A stretch of 64,000 nt of DNA from a bacterium (GTDB lineage: Bacteria > AUK180). The notes beneath the pieces were generated by a model. It was not told the DNA's origin and did not search any database. It was given only the letters and a program-made list of their open reading frames with translations. Shown here one piece after another: positions 1 to 8,810 of this stretch (the stretch's first letter is position 1; every line of letters begins with the position of its first letter). The position numbers and the translations under genes were made by a program. The DNA lies in the NCBI GenBank assembly GCA_023144005.1, contig JAGLGN010000031.1, positions 1 to 64,000 of the forward strand, given 5' to 3'.

Positions 1-171
1 TTTTAATGAGTGTATGCTTCGGTCCGAAGGAAAAAGCGAAAGGAAAAGAGAACCCCTTCCGGAACAATAATATATATATCTTTCTTTTTGAACATCATGA
101 AATGATGTGAGAAAAGCATATGTCAATAATGAAAAAATGGATCAAAACTCCATTAAATAATCTTTATTCAA

Positions 172-201
172 CTTGGAACTTTCGTGAAAGAAAGTTCCAA
201 G
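172..201. promoter_or_regulatory. Perfect 12-bp inverted repeat (CTTGGAACTTTC-GTGAAA-GAAAGTTCCAAG), possible operator or transcript hairpin upstream of nikR
   Basis: Read directly: arms 172-183 and 190-201 are exact reverse complements with a 6-nt loop; no T-tract follows on either strand. Confidence 0.6.
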
Positions 202-208
202 AAAAGAC

Positions 209-236
209 TTGACAAAAACTTAGAATGTGCTACATT
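209..236 (+). promoter_or_regulatory. Candidate sigma70-type promoter of nikR
   Basis: TTGACA (209-214), 16-nt spacer, extended TGc-TACATT (231-236), 26 nt upstream of the ATG at 263. Confidence 0.5.
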
Positions 237-253
237 AGTAATAATCGTGTTAC
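227..253 (+). promoter_or_regulatory. Candidate NikR operator 1 (GTGCTAC-N13-GTGTTAC) overlapping the nikR -10
   Basis: Two GTGYTAC half-sites separated by exactly 13 nt, the same spacing as the site at 696-722. Confidence 0.45.
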
Positions 254-262
254 GGAGTTATT

Positions 263-676
263 ATGACAGATGTTTTCAGATTCGGAGTTTCTCTCGATAA
301 AGAACTCTTAAATAAGTTCGACAAAGACATTAAAAACAAAAAATATCCCACCAGATCCAAGGCCATCGCTGATCTCATCAGGGAGAGCCTTGTCAAGGTC
401 GAATGGGAATCCGGAAAGAGCGTGGTAGGTGTAATCACCCTGGTATTCGACCACCACAAAAGAGGCCTCGTAAAATCCCTTACAGATGTACAGCATGATT
501 ATCACAGTCTTATAATCTCTTCACAGCATATACACCTTGATCACGATAATTGCCTCGAGATAGTGATCTCTAAGGGCAATTCGAGGAAGATAAAAGAACT
601 TTCCGATCGTCTGAAGACCACCAAGGGAGTTAAACACTGTTCCCTTCAAATGGCTTCTACCGGAGAAGATATTTAA
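263..676 (+). CDS. nikR: Nickel-responsive transcriptional regulator NikR (RHH + ACT-like metal domain)
   Basis: N-terminal RHH 'FRFGVSLDKELLNKFDKDI..YPTRSKAIADLIRESLV' and metal-domain 'HHKRGLVKSLTDVQHDYHSLIISSQHIHLDHDNCLEIV' (H..H.H..C pattern). Confidence 0.95.
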   Translation: MTDVFRFGVSLDKELLNKFDKDIKNKKYPTRSKAIADLIRESLVKVEWESGKSVVGVITLVFDHHKRGLVKSLTDVQHDYHSLIISSQHIHLDHDNCLEIVISKGNSRKIKELSDRLKTTKGVKHCSLQMASTGEDI

Positions 677-695
677 TATTTTTTTTGTATATACG

Positions 696-722
696 GTAGC
701 ACGAATATAGTTTTCGTACTAC
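696..722 (+). promoter_or_regulatory. Candidate NikR operator 2 (GTAGCAC-N13-GTACTAC) in front of the transporter operon
   Basis: Near-perfect dyad: 11-bp arms GGTAGCACGAA/TTCGTACTACC (695-723) with one mismatch, located between nikR and the next CDS, no T-tract. Confidence 0.6.
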
Positions 723-738
723 CCTACACGGAGGATCT

Positions 739-1506
739 ATGAAAAGATCATTATTATTTTTTGCAATTATTTTGCTGACAGCCAATTTGGCCTATGGGCA
801 TGGATCCCTGGAATTCATTGACCTGTACGGAGCAGAAGCCGGAGCGAAGGGCGAATTCTCCTTTCATGTACAATACGATTACATGGTTGAGGACAAAGCA
901 GACCCCACGCAGGATCACTGGGAATTCACCCCCGGGATCTCATGGGGTATCATCGAGGGATTGACCTTCGATATTCACACTCATTTTGCGAAATTCGGCA
1001 GCAGCCTCCTTCTGTTCCAGCATCAGGCAGCTTATGAACCGATGGGACCGTCCCCTTTCTTTGAAGCACTGGCAGTATCTCTGCAGTACACACTGCCTCT
1101 TGACCTTGCGTTTGATACGGCGTTCGTTGTCGTTTATGAATATCCCTACGGCAGAAGCCAGACGCTTTTGGGCGGCGGTGTTGTTATTGAAGGCATCCTC
1201 TCTCTCGGATATGACTTCGGAACTCATTCCAATATTACGATCAATGTAAAATACGGCGTTGATGACGGTGATTCCTTCTCTGAATGGGGCCTTGGCTTTA
1301 AAATGCCTCTCACAGCTGACGGGCACGGGATATCCGCCGGTATTGAGTTTATGGGCGATTTCGAAGATATCAATAACTCCTGGTCGGTACTCCCTGGTAT
1401 TTATCTGCCGCTCGGAGACGAATACACTATTTTCAAAACTGGCCTTCAGATGGGAAAAGACCTTGATACTATGCGGGTAAATGCAACATTGCTGTACACA
1501 TTTTAA
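739..1506 (+). CDS. Outer-membrane beta-barrel-like protein of the nickel operon
   Basis: Signal peptide 'LLFFAIILLTANLAYG', alternating aromatic/hydrophobic strands, C-terminal 'VNATLLYTF' ending in Phe; directly upstream of nikK/L/M-like genes. Confidence 0.7.
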   Translation: MKRSLLFFAIILLTANLAYGHGSLEFIDLYGAEAGAKGEFSFHVQYDYMVEDKADPTQDHWEFTPGISWGIIEGLTFDIHTHFAKFGSSLLLFQHQAAYEPMGPSPFFEALAVSLQYTLPLDLAFDTAFVVVYEYPYGRSQTLLGGGVVIEGILSLGYDFGTHSNITINVKYGVDDGDSFSEWGLGFKMPLTADGHGISAGIEFMGDFEDINNSWSVLPGIYLPLGDEYTIFKTGLQMGKDLDTMRVNATLLYTF

Positions 1507-2186
1507 TGAAAAGATCAGCCCGCCTGTACCTTACTCTCCTATTGCTCCTCTGCGCATCAGCCATATCTTCACACGATCATTGGCTGAATTGCAGCATTAA
1601 CTCTTCGGGCGAAACTCCGCTCTGCGTGATCGAGATCTGCAGCGGACATTCTTTTCCGGAAAGTGAGCTGAAGTTGAAGGGCGGGCTGATAACCTCTCAA
1701 GAGATCATTACTCCCGGCAAAGCCGTATTTACATACGATTCAGAGGAAGGCGATAAGTCGCATAAGGGATCCTTCGCACTCCCTGAGAAGGGCACATATA
1801 TTGTGACATTCGCCTTGAAAAAACCTCAGATGGAGAAGTCGCTCTTCACGGCCAAGGCTATTATTTTATTTGATCCTGAAGATTCCGATCCGGCTTGCTA
1901 CGAGCTCGGAAAAGGGCTGGAAATAGTCCCTGAACAAAGCTTATGTAAAATTGAAAAGGGGCAGAAAATAGAGTTCTCACTCAAAAACGATGGTGTGACG
2001 ATCAAGGGAACACTGACGATAGTGCATGAGGACGGAACATCAATGATCATTCGTACATCAGCAAAAAAAACGGCGGCGGTGGTCATGAAGAAGACAGGAA
2101 CTTATAAAATATCCGGGTCATCCAAAGGCAATGGAAGCACTTCTTTGACATTCAATATACCTGAATTTGCGAAAAGGGAGGACTGA
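1506..2186 (+). CDS. Periplasmic DUF4198/NikK-like nickel transport accessory protein
   Basis: Signal peptide followed by 'HDHWLNCSINSSGE...CSGHSFPESELKL', typical DUF4198-like N-terminus and GH.FP motif; operon context. Confidence 0.65.
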   Translation: MKRSARLYLTLLLLLCASAISSHDHWLNCSINSSGETPLCVIEICSGHSFPESELKLKGGLITSQEIITPGKAVFTYDSEEGDKSHKGSFALPEKGTYIVTFALKKPQMEKSLFTAKAIILFDPEDSDPACYELGKGLEIVPEQSLCKIEKGQKIEFSLKNDGVTIKGTLTIVHEDGTSMIIRTSAKKTAAVVMKKTGTYKISGSSKGNGSTSLTFNIPEFAKRED

Positions 2187-2611
2187 TGAAAAAAGTACTG
2201 ATCGTACTGCTTATTCTCCCGTTTTCATTGATCTGGTGCCATGGCGTAAACCACGAGGTCTCAAAAGGCGCTGTTTTCATAAAGATAACATACGATGACG
2301 GGACGCCGATGTCTTATAGCGAAGTAATACTCTTTTCCCCCGATAAACAGGATGTAGAGTTTCAGCAAGGCGCCACAGATAAGAACGGATGCTTCGCTTT
2401 TGTGCCTGACCGCGTCGGTCAATGGAAAGTTGTCGTAAGTGACGGAATGGGGCATGGCGTTTCAGAGATCATCGAGATAGATGAAGGGTTCATCCCCCGA
2501 ACATCCCAAAGGGGCTGGAATAAATGGCATAAACTTATAACCGGAATATCGCTGATCTTCGGGTTAACAGGCCTTGCTCTGATCTTCAGGCGGAAAAAGA
2601 AAGTGGCTTGA
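2186..2611 (+). CDS. NikL-like membrane-anchored nickel transport accessory protein
   Basis: Signal peptide, mature 'HGVNHEVSKGAVFIKITYDDGTPMSYSEVILFSPDKQ', C-terminal TM segment followed by RRKKK. Confidence 0.7.
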   Translation: MKKVLIVLLILPFSLIWCHGVNHEVSKGAVFIKITYDDGTPMSYSEVILFSPDKQDVEFQQGATDKNGCFAFVPDRVGQWKVVVSDGMGHGVSEIIEIDEGFIPRTSQRGWNKWHKLITGISLIFGLTGLALIFRRKKKVA

Positions 2612-2612
2612 G

Positions 2613-3254
2613 ATGCATATTCCCGATGGTTTTATAGACCTGCCGATAATCATCACGCTCAGTGTTGTTTCAGCCGGTACCATATTTTACGCTTCAAAGA
2701 AAACCGATAAATACATCGGTGAAAAAAGGATCCCTCTGATGGGAATAATGGCGGCATTCATATTCGCGGTCCAGATGCTGAATATACCTATTCCCGGAGG
2801 CACATCGGGACATATCACGGGAGCGTTGCTTGTTGCAATACTTCTCGGCCCTTTCACCGGTTTTCTCGTTATGTCTACTGTTCTCATCCTTCAATGCCTT
2901 ATCTTTCAAGAGGGCGGATTGACCGCTTTGGGCGTAAATATCTTCAATATGGGATTCATCGGTGCTCTGGGCGGCTATCTCATATATCGAACGCTGAAAA
3001 AGATATTCCGCAGTGGTAAAGGCAAGATCTCACCGCCTGCGGTATTCATCGCTGCCCTGCTCTCTACCGTGCTGGCTGCCCTGGCGTGCTCCATAGAGCT
3101 TTCCATTTCAGGGATCTTCCCATTCGAAGCGTCCGCGATATCAATGACTTTGGCCCACTCAATTATCGGCAGTATAGAAGGCGTGATAACGGTCATCGTC
3201 CTGGGATTTCTTAAAAAGGTCAGACCGGACCTGATGGAGATCGAAAAGGTATGA
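2613..3254 (+). CDS. cbiM: ECF-type nickel/cobalt transporter substrate-binding membrane protein CbiM/NikM
   Basis: N-terminal 'MHIPDGFIDLP' and 'NIPIPGGTSGHITGALLVAILLGPFTG' signature. Confidence 0.93.
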   Translation: MHIPDGFIDLPIIITLSVVSAGTIFYASKKTDKYIGEKRIPLMGIMAAFIFAVQMLNIPIPGGTSGHITGALLVAILLGPFTGFLVMSTVLILQCLIFQEGGLTALGVNIFNMGFIGALGGYLIYRTLKKIFRSGKGKISPPAVFIAALLSTVLAALACSIELSISGIFPFEASAISMTLAHSIIGSIEGVITVIVLGFLKKVRPDLMEIEKV

Positions 3255-4015
3255 TGATAGACAGCATACTCAGAAATGATAAAGGCAAGAGCTCATTTCT
3301 GGGAAAGATCGACCCGCGGATCAAGATCATCGTCTTTTTTCTGATGGTCATTCTTATAGTTTCATCACCCGGTGATAATTGGATCCTATACGCCGGCTTT
3401 CTTTCCATTCTTCTGATACTCGCGATCCTGGGGAAATTAAGTATCGCATATATTTTCAAGCGATCTCTTGTAATGATCCCCTTCGTCCTTATAATGGCGC
3501 TCTTTCTGCCCTTTCAGGCCCGCACAGGAGAGTTTTATACCTTCCTGGGGATGAATATCTCACGATCCGGACTGATCATGTTCTACAATGTGCTCATCAA
3601 GGCATGGCTTGCCATTTCTTCAATGATCATCCTCTCTTCCACCACACCGTTCCCCGCATTGATCAGCGGCATGGAGAAGTTTAAATTACCGGGGATCATG
3701 ATCGATCTTATGTCATTCATGTACAGATATATCTTTGTTCTTCTTGATGAAGCTCACAGGATCGAGAATGCGAGAAGATCAAGGTTCTTCGGAGGCAGGT
3801 TCTTCAGCGAGGTCAGGGTATTCGGCAATATCATCGGCGTACTGTTCGTCAGAAGTTTTGAAAGAGGCGAAAGGGTTTACAAAAGCATGGTCTCAAGGGG
3901 ATATAGCGGGCAGACCATTCTTCTGAACCCTCATACCATTACCACCACGGACATAGTTTTTCTGATATCTTCCCTATTGGTGCTCGCGCTTGTAAAATTA
4001 TGGAGCTTATTATGA
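3251..4015 (+). CDS. cbiQ: ECF transporter T component CbiQ
   Basis: 'LGKIDPRIKIIVFFLMV', 'RYIFVLLDEAHRIENARRSR', 'RSFERGERVYKSMVSRGYSG' T-component motifs. Confidence 0.9.
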   Translation: MMIDSILRNDKGKSSFLGKIDPRIKIIVFFLMVILIVSSPGDNWILYAGFLSILLILAILGKLSIAYIFKRSLVMIPFVLIMALFLPFQARTGEFYTFLGMNISRSGLIMFYNVLIKAWLAISSMIILSSTTPFPALISGMEKFKLPGIMIDLMSFMYRYIFVLLDEAHRIENARRSRFFGGRFFSEVRVFGNIIGVLFVRSFERGERVYKSMVSRGYSGQTILLNPHTITTTDIVFLISSLLVLALVKLWSLL

Positions 4016-4740
4016 GAAATGTTATTGAGATAAAGGGCCTTAACTACAAATATCCGAATGGTGCTCAGGCATTGAGAGATCTGAATCTTTCGGTCAGGGA
4101 AGGGAGTAAGATCGGGCTCATCGGCCCCAACGGAGCGGGTAAAACGACCTTTCTGCTTCATCTGAACGGAATAATCTCTCTGGATCCAGCATTGACAATA
4201 CTCGGAATGCCGATGAATAAAAAAAATGTCAATAGCATCAGAAGGCAGCTTGGAATAGTATTTCAGGACCCTGACGATCAATTGTTCTCAACAACGGTAT
4301 TTGATGATATCGCATATGGCCCCTTGAACATGGGACTTGCGAAGGAAGAAGTGATAGAGAGAACGAATAAAGCACTGAGTCAGGTTGAAATGCTGAAATT
4401 CAGCGGCCACTCTCCGCATCATCTGAGTTTCGGTGAAAAGAAAAGGGCGGCGATCGCCACCATACTTTCGATGGAACCCGAGATAATGGTACTGGATGAA
4501 CCCTCCTCAAATCTTGACCCGAAACACAGAAGACAGCTCATCGACATATTGAGATCCATAGATAAAACAATGATAATCGCCAGTCATGACCTTGAAATGA
4601 TATATGAGCTCTGTGATGACACGGTACTGCTGAACGGCGGAAGGATCGTGACATCCGGAAAGACCGCAGACATTCTGAGCAATGAAGAACTCATGCTCCA
4701 GAATTGTCTTGAAGTCCCCCTTACTCTTAAATACCAGTGA
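4012..4740 (+). CDS. cbiO: ECF transporter ATPase CbiO (start at 4012 preferred over 4000, ATGA overlap with cbiQ)
   Basis: Walker A 'GPNGAGKTT', 'LSFGEKKRAAIA' signature, Walker B 'IMVLDEPSSNLD'. Confidence 0.93.
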   Translation: MRNVIEIKGLNYKYPNGAQALRDLNLSVREGSKIGLIGPNGAGKTTFLLHLNGIISLDPALTILGMPMNKKNVNSIRRQLGIVFQDPDDQLFSTTVFDDIAYGPLNMGLAKEEVIERTNKALSQVEMLKFSGHSPHHLSFGEKKRAAIATILSMEPEIMVLDEPSSNLDPKHRRQLIDILRSIDKTMIIASHDLEMIYELCDDTVLLNGGRIVTSGKTADILSNEELMLQNCLEVPLTLKYQ

Positions 4741-5110
4741 CAAGTGCACAAGGGACAAGAGCACAAGTGCACAGGGTGATAGGGTGATAAGGTGATAGGT
4801 GCGGATGGGAGAATGAAGAATATTCGTAGGGACAGGGCTTGACCTGTCCGCTGTCATCTTGAGTGAAACGAAAGATCCATCTTTCTCAACCTTGAACTTT
4901 TGAGTTTTTGAACCTTCTGACTAATTGTCCATTGTCAATTGTCCATTGTGTTTTGTGCCTTGTCCCCTCCCCCCTGTTCCACTGGGTCCACTTGTACCTG
5001 GGTCCACTGCTAAGCGTGTCCCTTGTGCACTGCGTGCATAACCTCTAACCTCTAACCTCCAGCCTCAAACCTCTATCTGTAATTGTTCATTGGTTTAAAC
5101 CACCGTCCCC
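4741..5110. repeat. Patchwork of short interspersed/low-complexity repeats in an intergenic region
   Basis: AGTGCACAAGGGACA (4743-4757) is an exact inverted match to TGTCCCTTGTGCACT (5017-5031); GGTGATA repeats; GGACAGGgcttgaCCTGTCC hairpin (4830-4849); TGTCATCTTGAGTGAAACGAAAGATCC; AATTGTCCATTGTCAATTGTCCATTG; AACCTCTAACCTCTAACCTCC; ends in CACCGTCCCC (5101-5110). Confidence 0.85.
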
Positions 5111-5167
5111 TATTACAGTTGACAAATAGTGAATATAAGATTAGAATTTACCGGAAGGGGTAAATAT

Positions 5168-6493
5168 ATGCCTGTAAGAAATGTAAGAGAGATGATCATT
5201 CTCCTGATACTTCTACTGAGCCTTCCTGCGGTCGTATTTGGTTTGTTCGACGAAACCAACGGTTCCGCTGCAGATAGTCTGTCATACGATCTGAGCGGAT
5301 ATTTCAGATCTTCGATATTCGGTTGGGAGGCTCCGGAAAACAACATTATTCAACTACAAAGTGCGTTCTGTGAAGTATCCCTGAAGCTGAAAATAAAGAA
5401 GATGCCCTTCGGTGACGGTTTCTGTGAGCTCCGCGCCAATATGACGGCAGATAACGGCGAGTACTCTACAGAAATAAACCTTAGGGAAGGTTATATCAAC
5501 CTGTATCCGGGGAAATTCTCATTCCGTTTCGGTCATCAGATAGTTGTCTGGGGACGTGCCGACGGCTTCAATCCAACGGATAATATCACACCGAGAGATA
5601 TGTTAAGATTTTCTGCGGATGAGGACGATGTGCGGCTCGGGAACCTTCTTTTAAGGTCCTTCTATAGCGCTCAACCCTTCCGGATGGAGGCTGTCTGGAT
5701 ACCACTTTACTGCTCTTCTACGCTACCCACTGATATCATCTCATTCCCTCCGGGAGTGACCTTTCAGGACCCTGAATATCCTCCTGGCGAACTGAAAAAC
5801 AGCGGATACGCCCTTAAGGTGAATCTCCTGACCTCAGCCGCAGACGGTTCCGTCTCATATTTTAATGGATTCAATCCTTCGCCGGGGATAGATATAATCG
5901 AGGAAACAACCACGGGGATCATCGTGTCACCAAAGGCCTATCGAACGCATGTCATCGGCGTTGATCTTTCAACAGTGATCGGCAGACTCTTCGGTTTTCG
6001 GGGAGAGTTCGCGTATAAAAATGCGTATGAACCCTTTGAAACGAATATTCATATTCCTAATCCGGAGCTAAATTATGTATTCGGGGTCGATAAAGAATAT
6101 TTCGGAGTTTTCTCGATCGTTTTTCAGTATATGGGGAAATATGTCCTGGAATATACCGAACCTGTCCCGCCTGTGCTGCCCCAGGAAATGGCAGCGTATC
6201 AGATCCACTTGAAAAACCGTATGATCTCCATGCAGCAGCATGAGTACATGAATGCGGCATTCCTGAGGATCGGACTGAACCTTCTGTATGAAACACTGAA
6301 ACTGGAGTACATGGGAATGTACCGTCTTACCACAGAGGAGTTCTTTTATCTGATGAGGATGTCCTATGCCATCGCTGACGCTCTTGTCTGTACGCTGGGG
6401 GTCAAAGTGTACTCAGGACCCGAAGATTCGCTGTACGGGACAATTGGTGATCATTTGAGTGCTCTGTATTTTGATATAAAAATATCATTTTAG
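5168..6493 (+). CDS. Outer-membrane beta-barrel protein (DUF1302-like) of an RND export cassette; start at M14 of the supplied ORF
   Basis: RBS-like GGAAGGGG before ATG 5168; signal peptide; 'FRFGHQIVVWGRADGFNPTDNITPRDM'; C-terminal 'LYFDIKISF'. Confidence 0.7.
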   Translation: MPVRNVREMIILLILLLSLPAVVFGLFDETNGSAADSLSYDLSGYFRSSIFGWEAPENNIIQLQSAFCEVSLKLKIKKMPFGDGFCELRANMTADNGEYSTEINLREGYINLYPGKFSFRFGHQIVVWGRADGFNPTDNITPRDMLRFSADEDDVRLGNLLLRSFYSAQPFRMEAVWIPLYCSSTLPTDIISFPPGVTFQDPEYPPGELKNSGYALKVNLLTSAADGSVSYFNGFNPSPGIDIIEETTTGIIVSPKAYRTHVIGVDLSTVIGRLFGFRGEFAYKNAYEPFETNIHIPNPELNYVFGVDKEYFGVFSIVFQYMGKYVLEYTEPVPPVLPQEMAAYQIHLKNRMISMQQHEYMNAAFLRIGLNLLYETLKLEYMGMYRLTTEEFFYLMRMSYAIADALVCTLGVKVYSGPEDSLYGTIGDHLSALYFDIKISF

Positions 6494-6524
6494 GCATATT
6501 TGATGCAATGAAAGAGATAAATAA

Positions 6525-8810
6525 ATGAAAATACCAGATCTCATAATTAAATTCCGTCTTCTGATAATTATCGTATTTGTCATATCCGCCCTGGTCCTCG
6601 GCGGCAATATCAGAAATGCCCAGATAGATCCGGACATTATCAACCAGATACCCGAGGATATGCCCTCAAGGATCCAGACCGATAAGATCGAAGAGATCTT
6701 CGGAGGGATCGATATGTCGATGATACTTGTGAGCGCTGATGATGTGCTTGACGAAGACACTCTGAGATGGTTGAAGACTGTTTCAAAAAAGGTGAACCGC
6801 ATCAAAGGGGTCGATAAAGTGCTTTCTCTGTTCGATCTTAAGAGCATAACCGGTGAAAACGGAGCAATGGTGGTAGAACCCGCCGTAATGAGAATCCCGA
6901 AAAAACGGGAGCGCCGGGAGGAGCTCAGAAAGGAATTGATCGAAAATGACATGGTTTTCGGTAGCGTAGTCTCCAAAGATTTCAAAACAACATGCATAAT
7001 CGCACTTTTAAAAAATAACGCTTCCGATGAACTGATAGTATCTGAAATTCAGAAGATCATAGCCGAACATCCGTTCAAGGGCCGGATCGTACTGGGTGGC
7101 CTGCCGAATACCAGGATGCAGGTAAGTAAGACGATCCAGCGTGATCTCCGGGTGCTGATGCCCATAGGTCTTTTTATCATGCTCCTATTTTTGTATGCGT
7201 GTTTCAGACAGTTGCGAGGTGTCGTACTGCCTTTTCTTGTGGTGATCATGTCGATCATGGTCGCGCTTGGACTGATCCCGCTGCTGGGTTGGAAGATACA
7301 GGTCATCACGATCCTGCTGCCGATCATTTTAATAGCGATCGCTAATGATTACGGAATACATATGATCGCGAAATATCAGGAACTGAACTTCAAAGGGAAT
7401 ACACTTAGCAAGGAACAACTGGCAAAAGACACTTTCAGTTCCCTGACCGTTCCTGTGCTTTTCACGGGCCTTACCACAGTAGGAGGGATGCTCTGTCTGC
7501 TGTGGCATATTGTCATTCCCGCGAAGAGACTGGGCATACTGGCCGCGGTCGGGATCACTTTCGCGCTCACAGCCAGCCTGTTCTTCATCCCTGCGGTTTT
7601 ATCCTATCTTCCCAAAACAAAGCAGATAGTAGATAATGAAACGAAAAGCGGTAAAGTGCCCATCCTTGAACGACTGCTCCTTCATTTCAGTAATTTCGTA
7701 TCGAGTAGACCAAAGACCGTGATCGGTATCTCGGTGATATTATTTATTGCGGCTTCGATCGGGATCTTCTTTATTAAAATCGATACGGATCCCATGGACT
7801 TCTATCCTGAAAATTCCGAAGTGGTCAAGGCCGCTGAGATCATCAACAAAGAATTCGGTGGCATACACAATATCTCGGTTATGTACAAAGGGGATATCAA
7901 GGATCCGGCATTAATGAAAAAAATGGATGCTCTGGAAAAGAAGATGCAGGAAATTCCTGAGGTGGGCATCACCCAGTCGCTCGCCAAGGTCATCCGTACA
8001 ATGAGTCGGGCTCTGAACAACGAAGGGGATAAGGATTATGATTCCATTCCGGATTCGAGAAATGCGATCGCACAATACCTTGAGCTGTATTCAATGAGCG
8101 GAGACCCTGAGGACTTTGAGAAAATAGTGGATTTTCCGTATGAACATGCCCTGGTCACCGCCCGGATAAAAACGACAAGTACGCCCAAGATAAGCAGGAT
8201 ACAGCGGGATATTGAGGAATTTGTCAAAGGTGATGAACATGTGGAGCTTATAGGCGGCTTCGGGACTATCCTGGCATCTCTGGCCAGGCAGATAGTGAAC
8301 GGTCAGCTGATCTCACTCGGTATCGCGATCCTTCTGATCGGACTGCTGATAATGCTCCTTTTCAGATCGGTCATTGCAGGCCTGCTGTCGTCCATTCCCC
8401 TGGCGATCTCCGTTGTGCTTCTGTTCGGTCTAATGGGAATTTTCGGGATAACGCTGAATATGGCTACCGTAATGATCTCTTCAATAATGATAGGTGTCGG
8501 AGTTGACTACACCATCCATTTCCTCTGGAGGTACAGAAAGGAAAGAAGAAGCGGCATGACCCCTGAAGACGCTGTCCGGAAAACGCTGACGACAACCGGG
8601 AGGGGAATAATCTTCAATGCGTTTTCAGTCATAGTAGGTTTTGTGGTGCTTTTTATTTCGGGTTTCCTTCCGGTGAAATTTTTTGGTTTCCTGGTCACTG
8701 TCTCGATCTTTTCGTGCCTTTTGGGCGCTCTGATACTTATCCCGTCACTCTGTCTTTTACTGAGACCGCGTTTTTTAGAACCTTTAACAGGAGAAAATCA
8801 TGAAACATAA
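6525..8810 (+). CDS. RND superfamily (MMPL/SSD-type) exporter
   Basis: Duplicated TM organisation, 'AIANDYGIHMIAKYQE' and 'MIGVGVDYTIHFLWRYRKER' motifs. Confidence 0.9.
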   Translation: MKIPDLIIKFRLLIIIVFVISALVLGGNIRNAQIDPDIINQIPEDMPSRIQTDKIEEIFGGIDMSMILVSADDVLDEDTLRWLKTVSKKVNRIKGVDKVLSLFDLKSITGENGAMVVEPAVMRIPKKRERREELRKELIENDMVFGSVVSKDFKTTCIIALLKNNASDELIVSEIQKIIAEHPFKGRIVLGGLPNTRMQVSKTIQRDLRVLMPIGLFIMLLFLYACFRQLRGVVLPFLVVIMSIMVALGLIPLLGWKIQVITILLPIILIAIANDYGIHMIAKYQELNFKGNTLSKEQLAKDTFSSLTVPVLFTGLTTVGGMLCLLWHIVIPAKRLGILAAVGITFALTASLFFIPAVLSYLPKTKQIVDNETKSGKVPILERLLLHFSNFVSSRPKTVIGISVILFIAASIGIFFIKIDTDPMDFYPENSEVVKAAEIINKEFGGIHNISVMYKGDIKDPALMKKMDALEKKMQEIPEVGITQSLAKVIRTMSRALNNEGDKDYDSIPDSRNAIAQYLELYSMSGDPEDFEKIVDFPYEHALVTARIKTTSTPKISRIQRDIEEFVKGDEHVELIGGFGTILASLARQIVNGQLISLGIAILLIGLLIMLLFRSVIAGLLSSIPLAISVVLLFGLMGIFGITLNMATVMISSIMIGVGVDYTIHFLWRYRKERRSGMTPEDAVRKTLTTTGRGIIFNAFSVIVGFVVLFISGFLPVKFFGFLVTVSIFSCLLGALILIPSLCLLLRPRFLEPLTGENHET

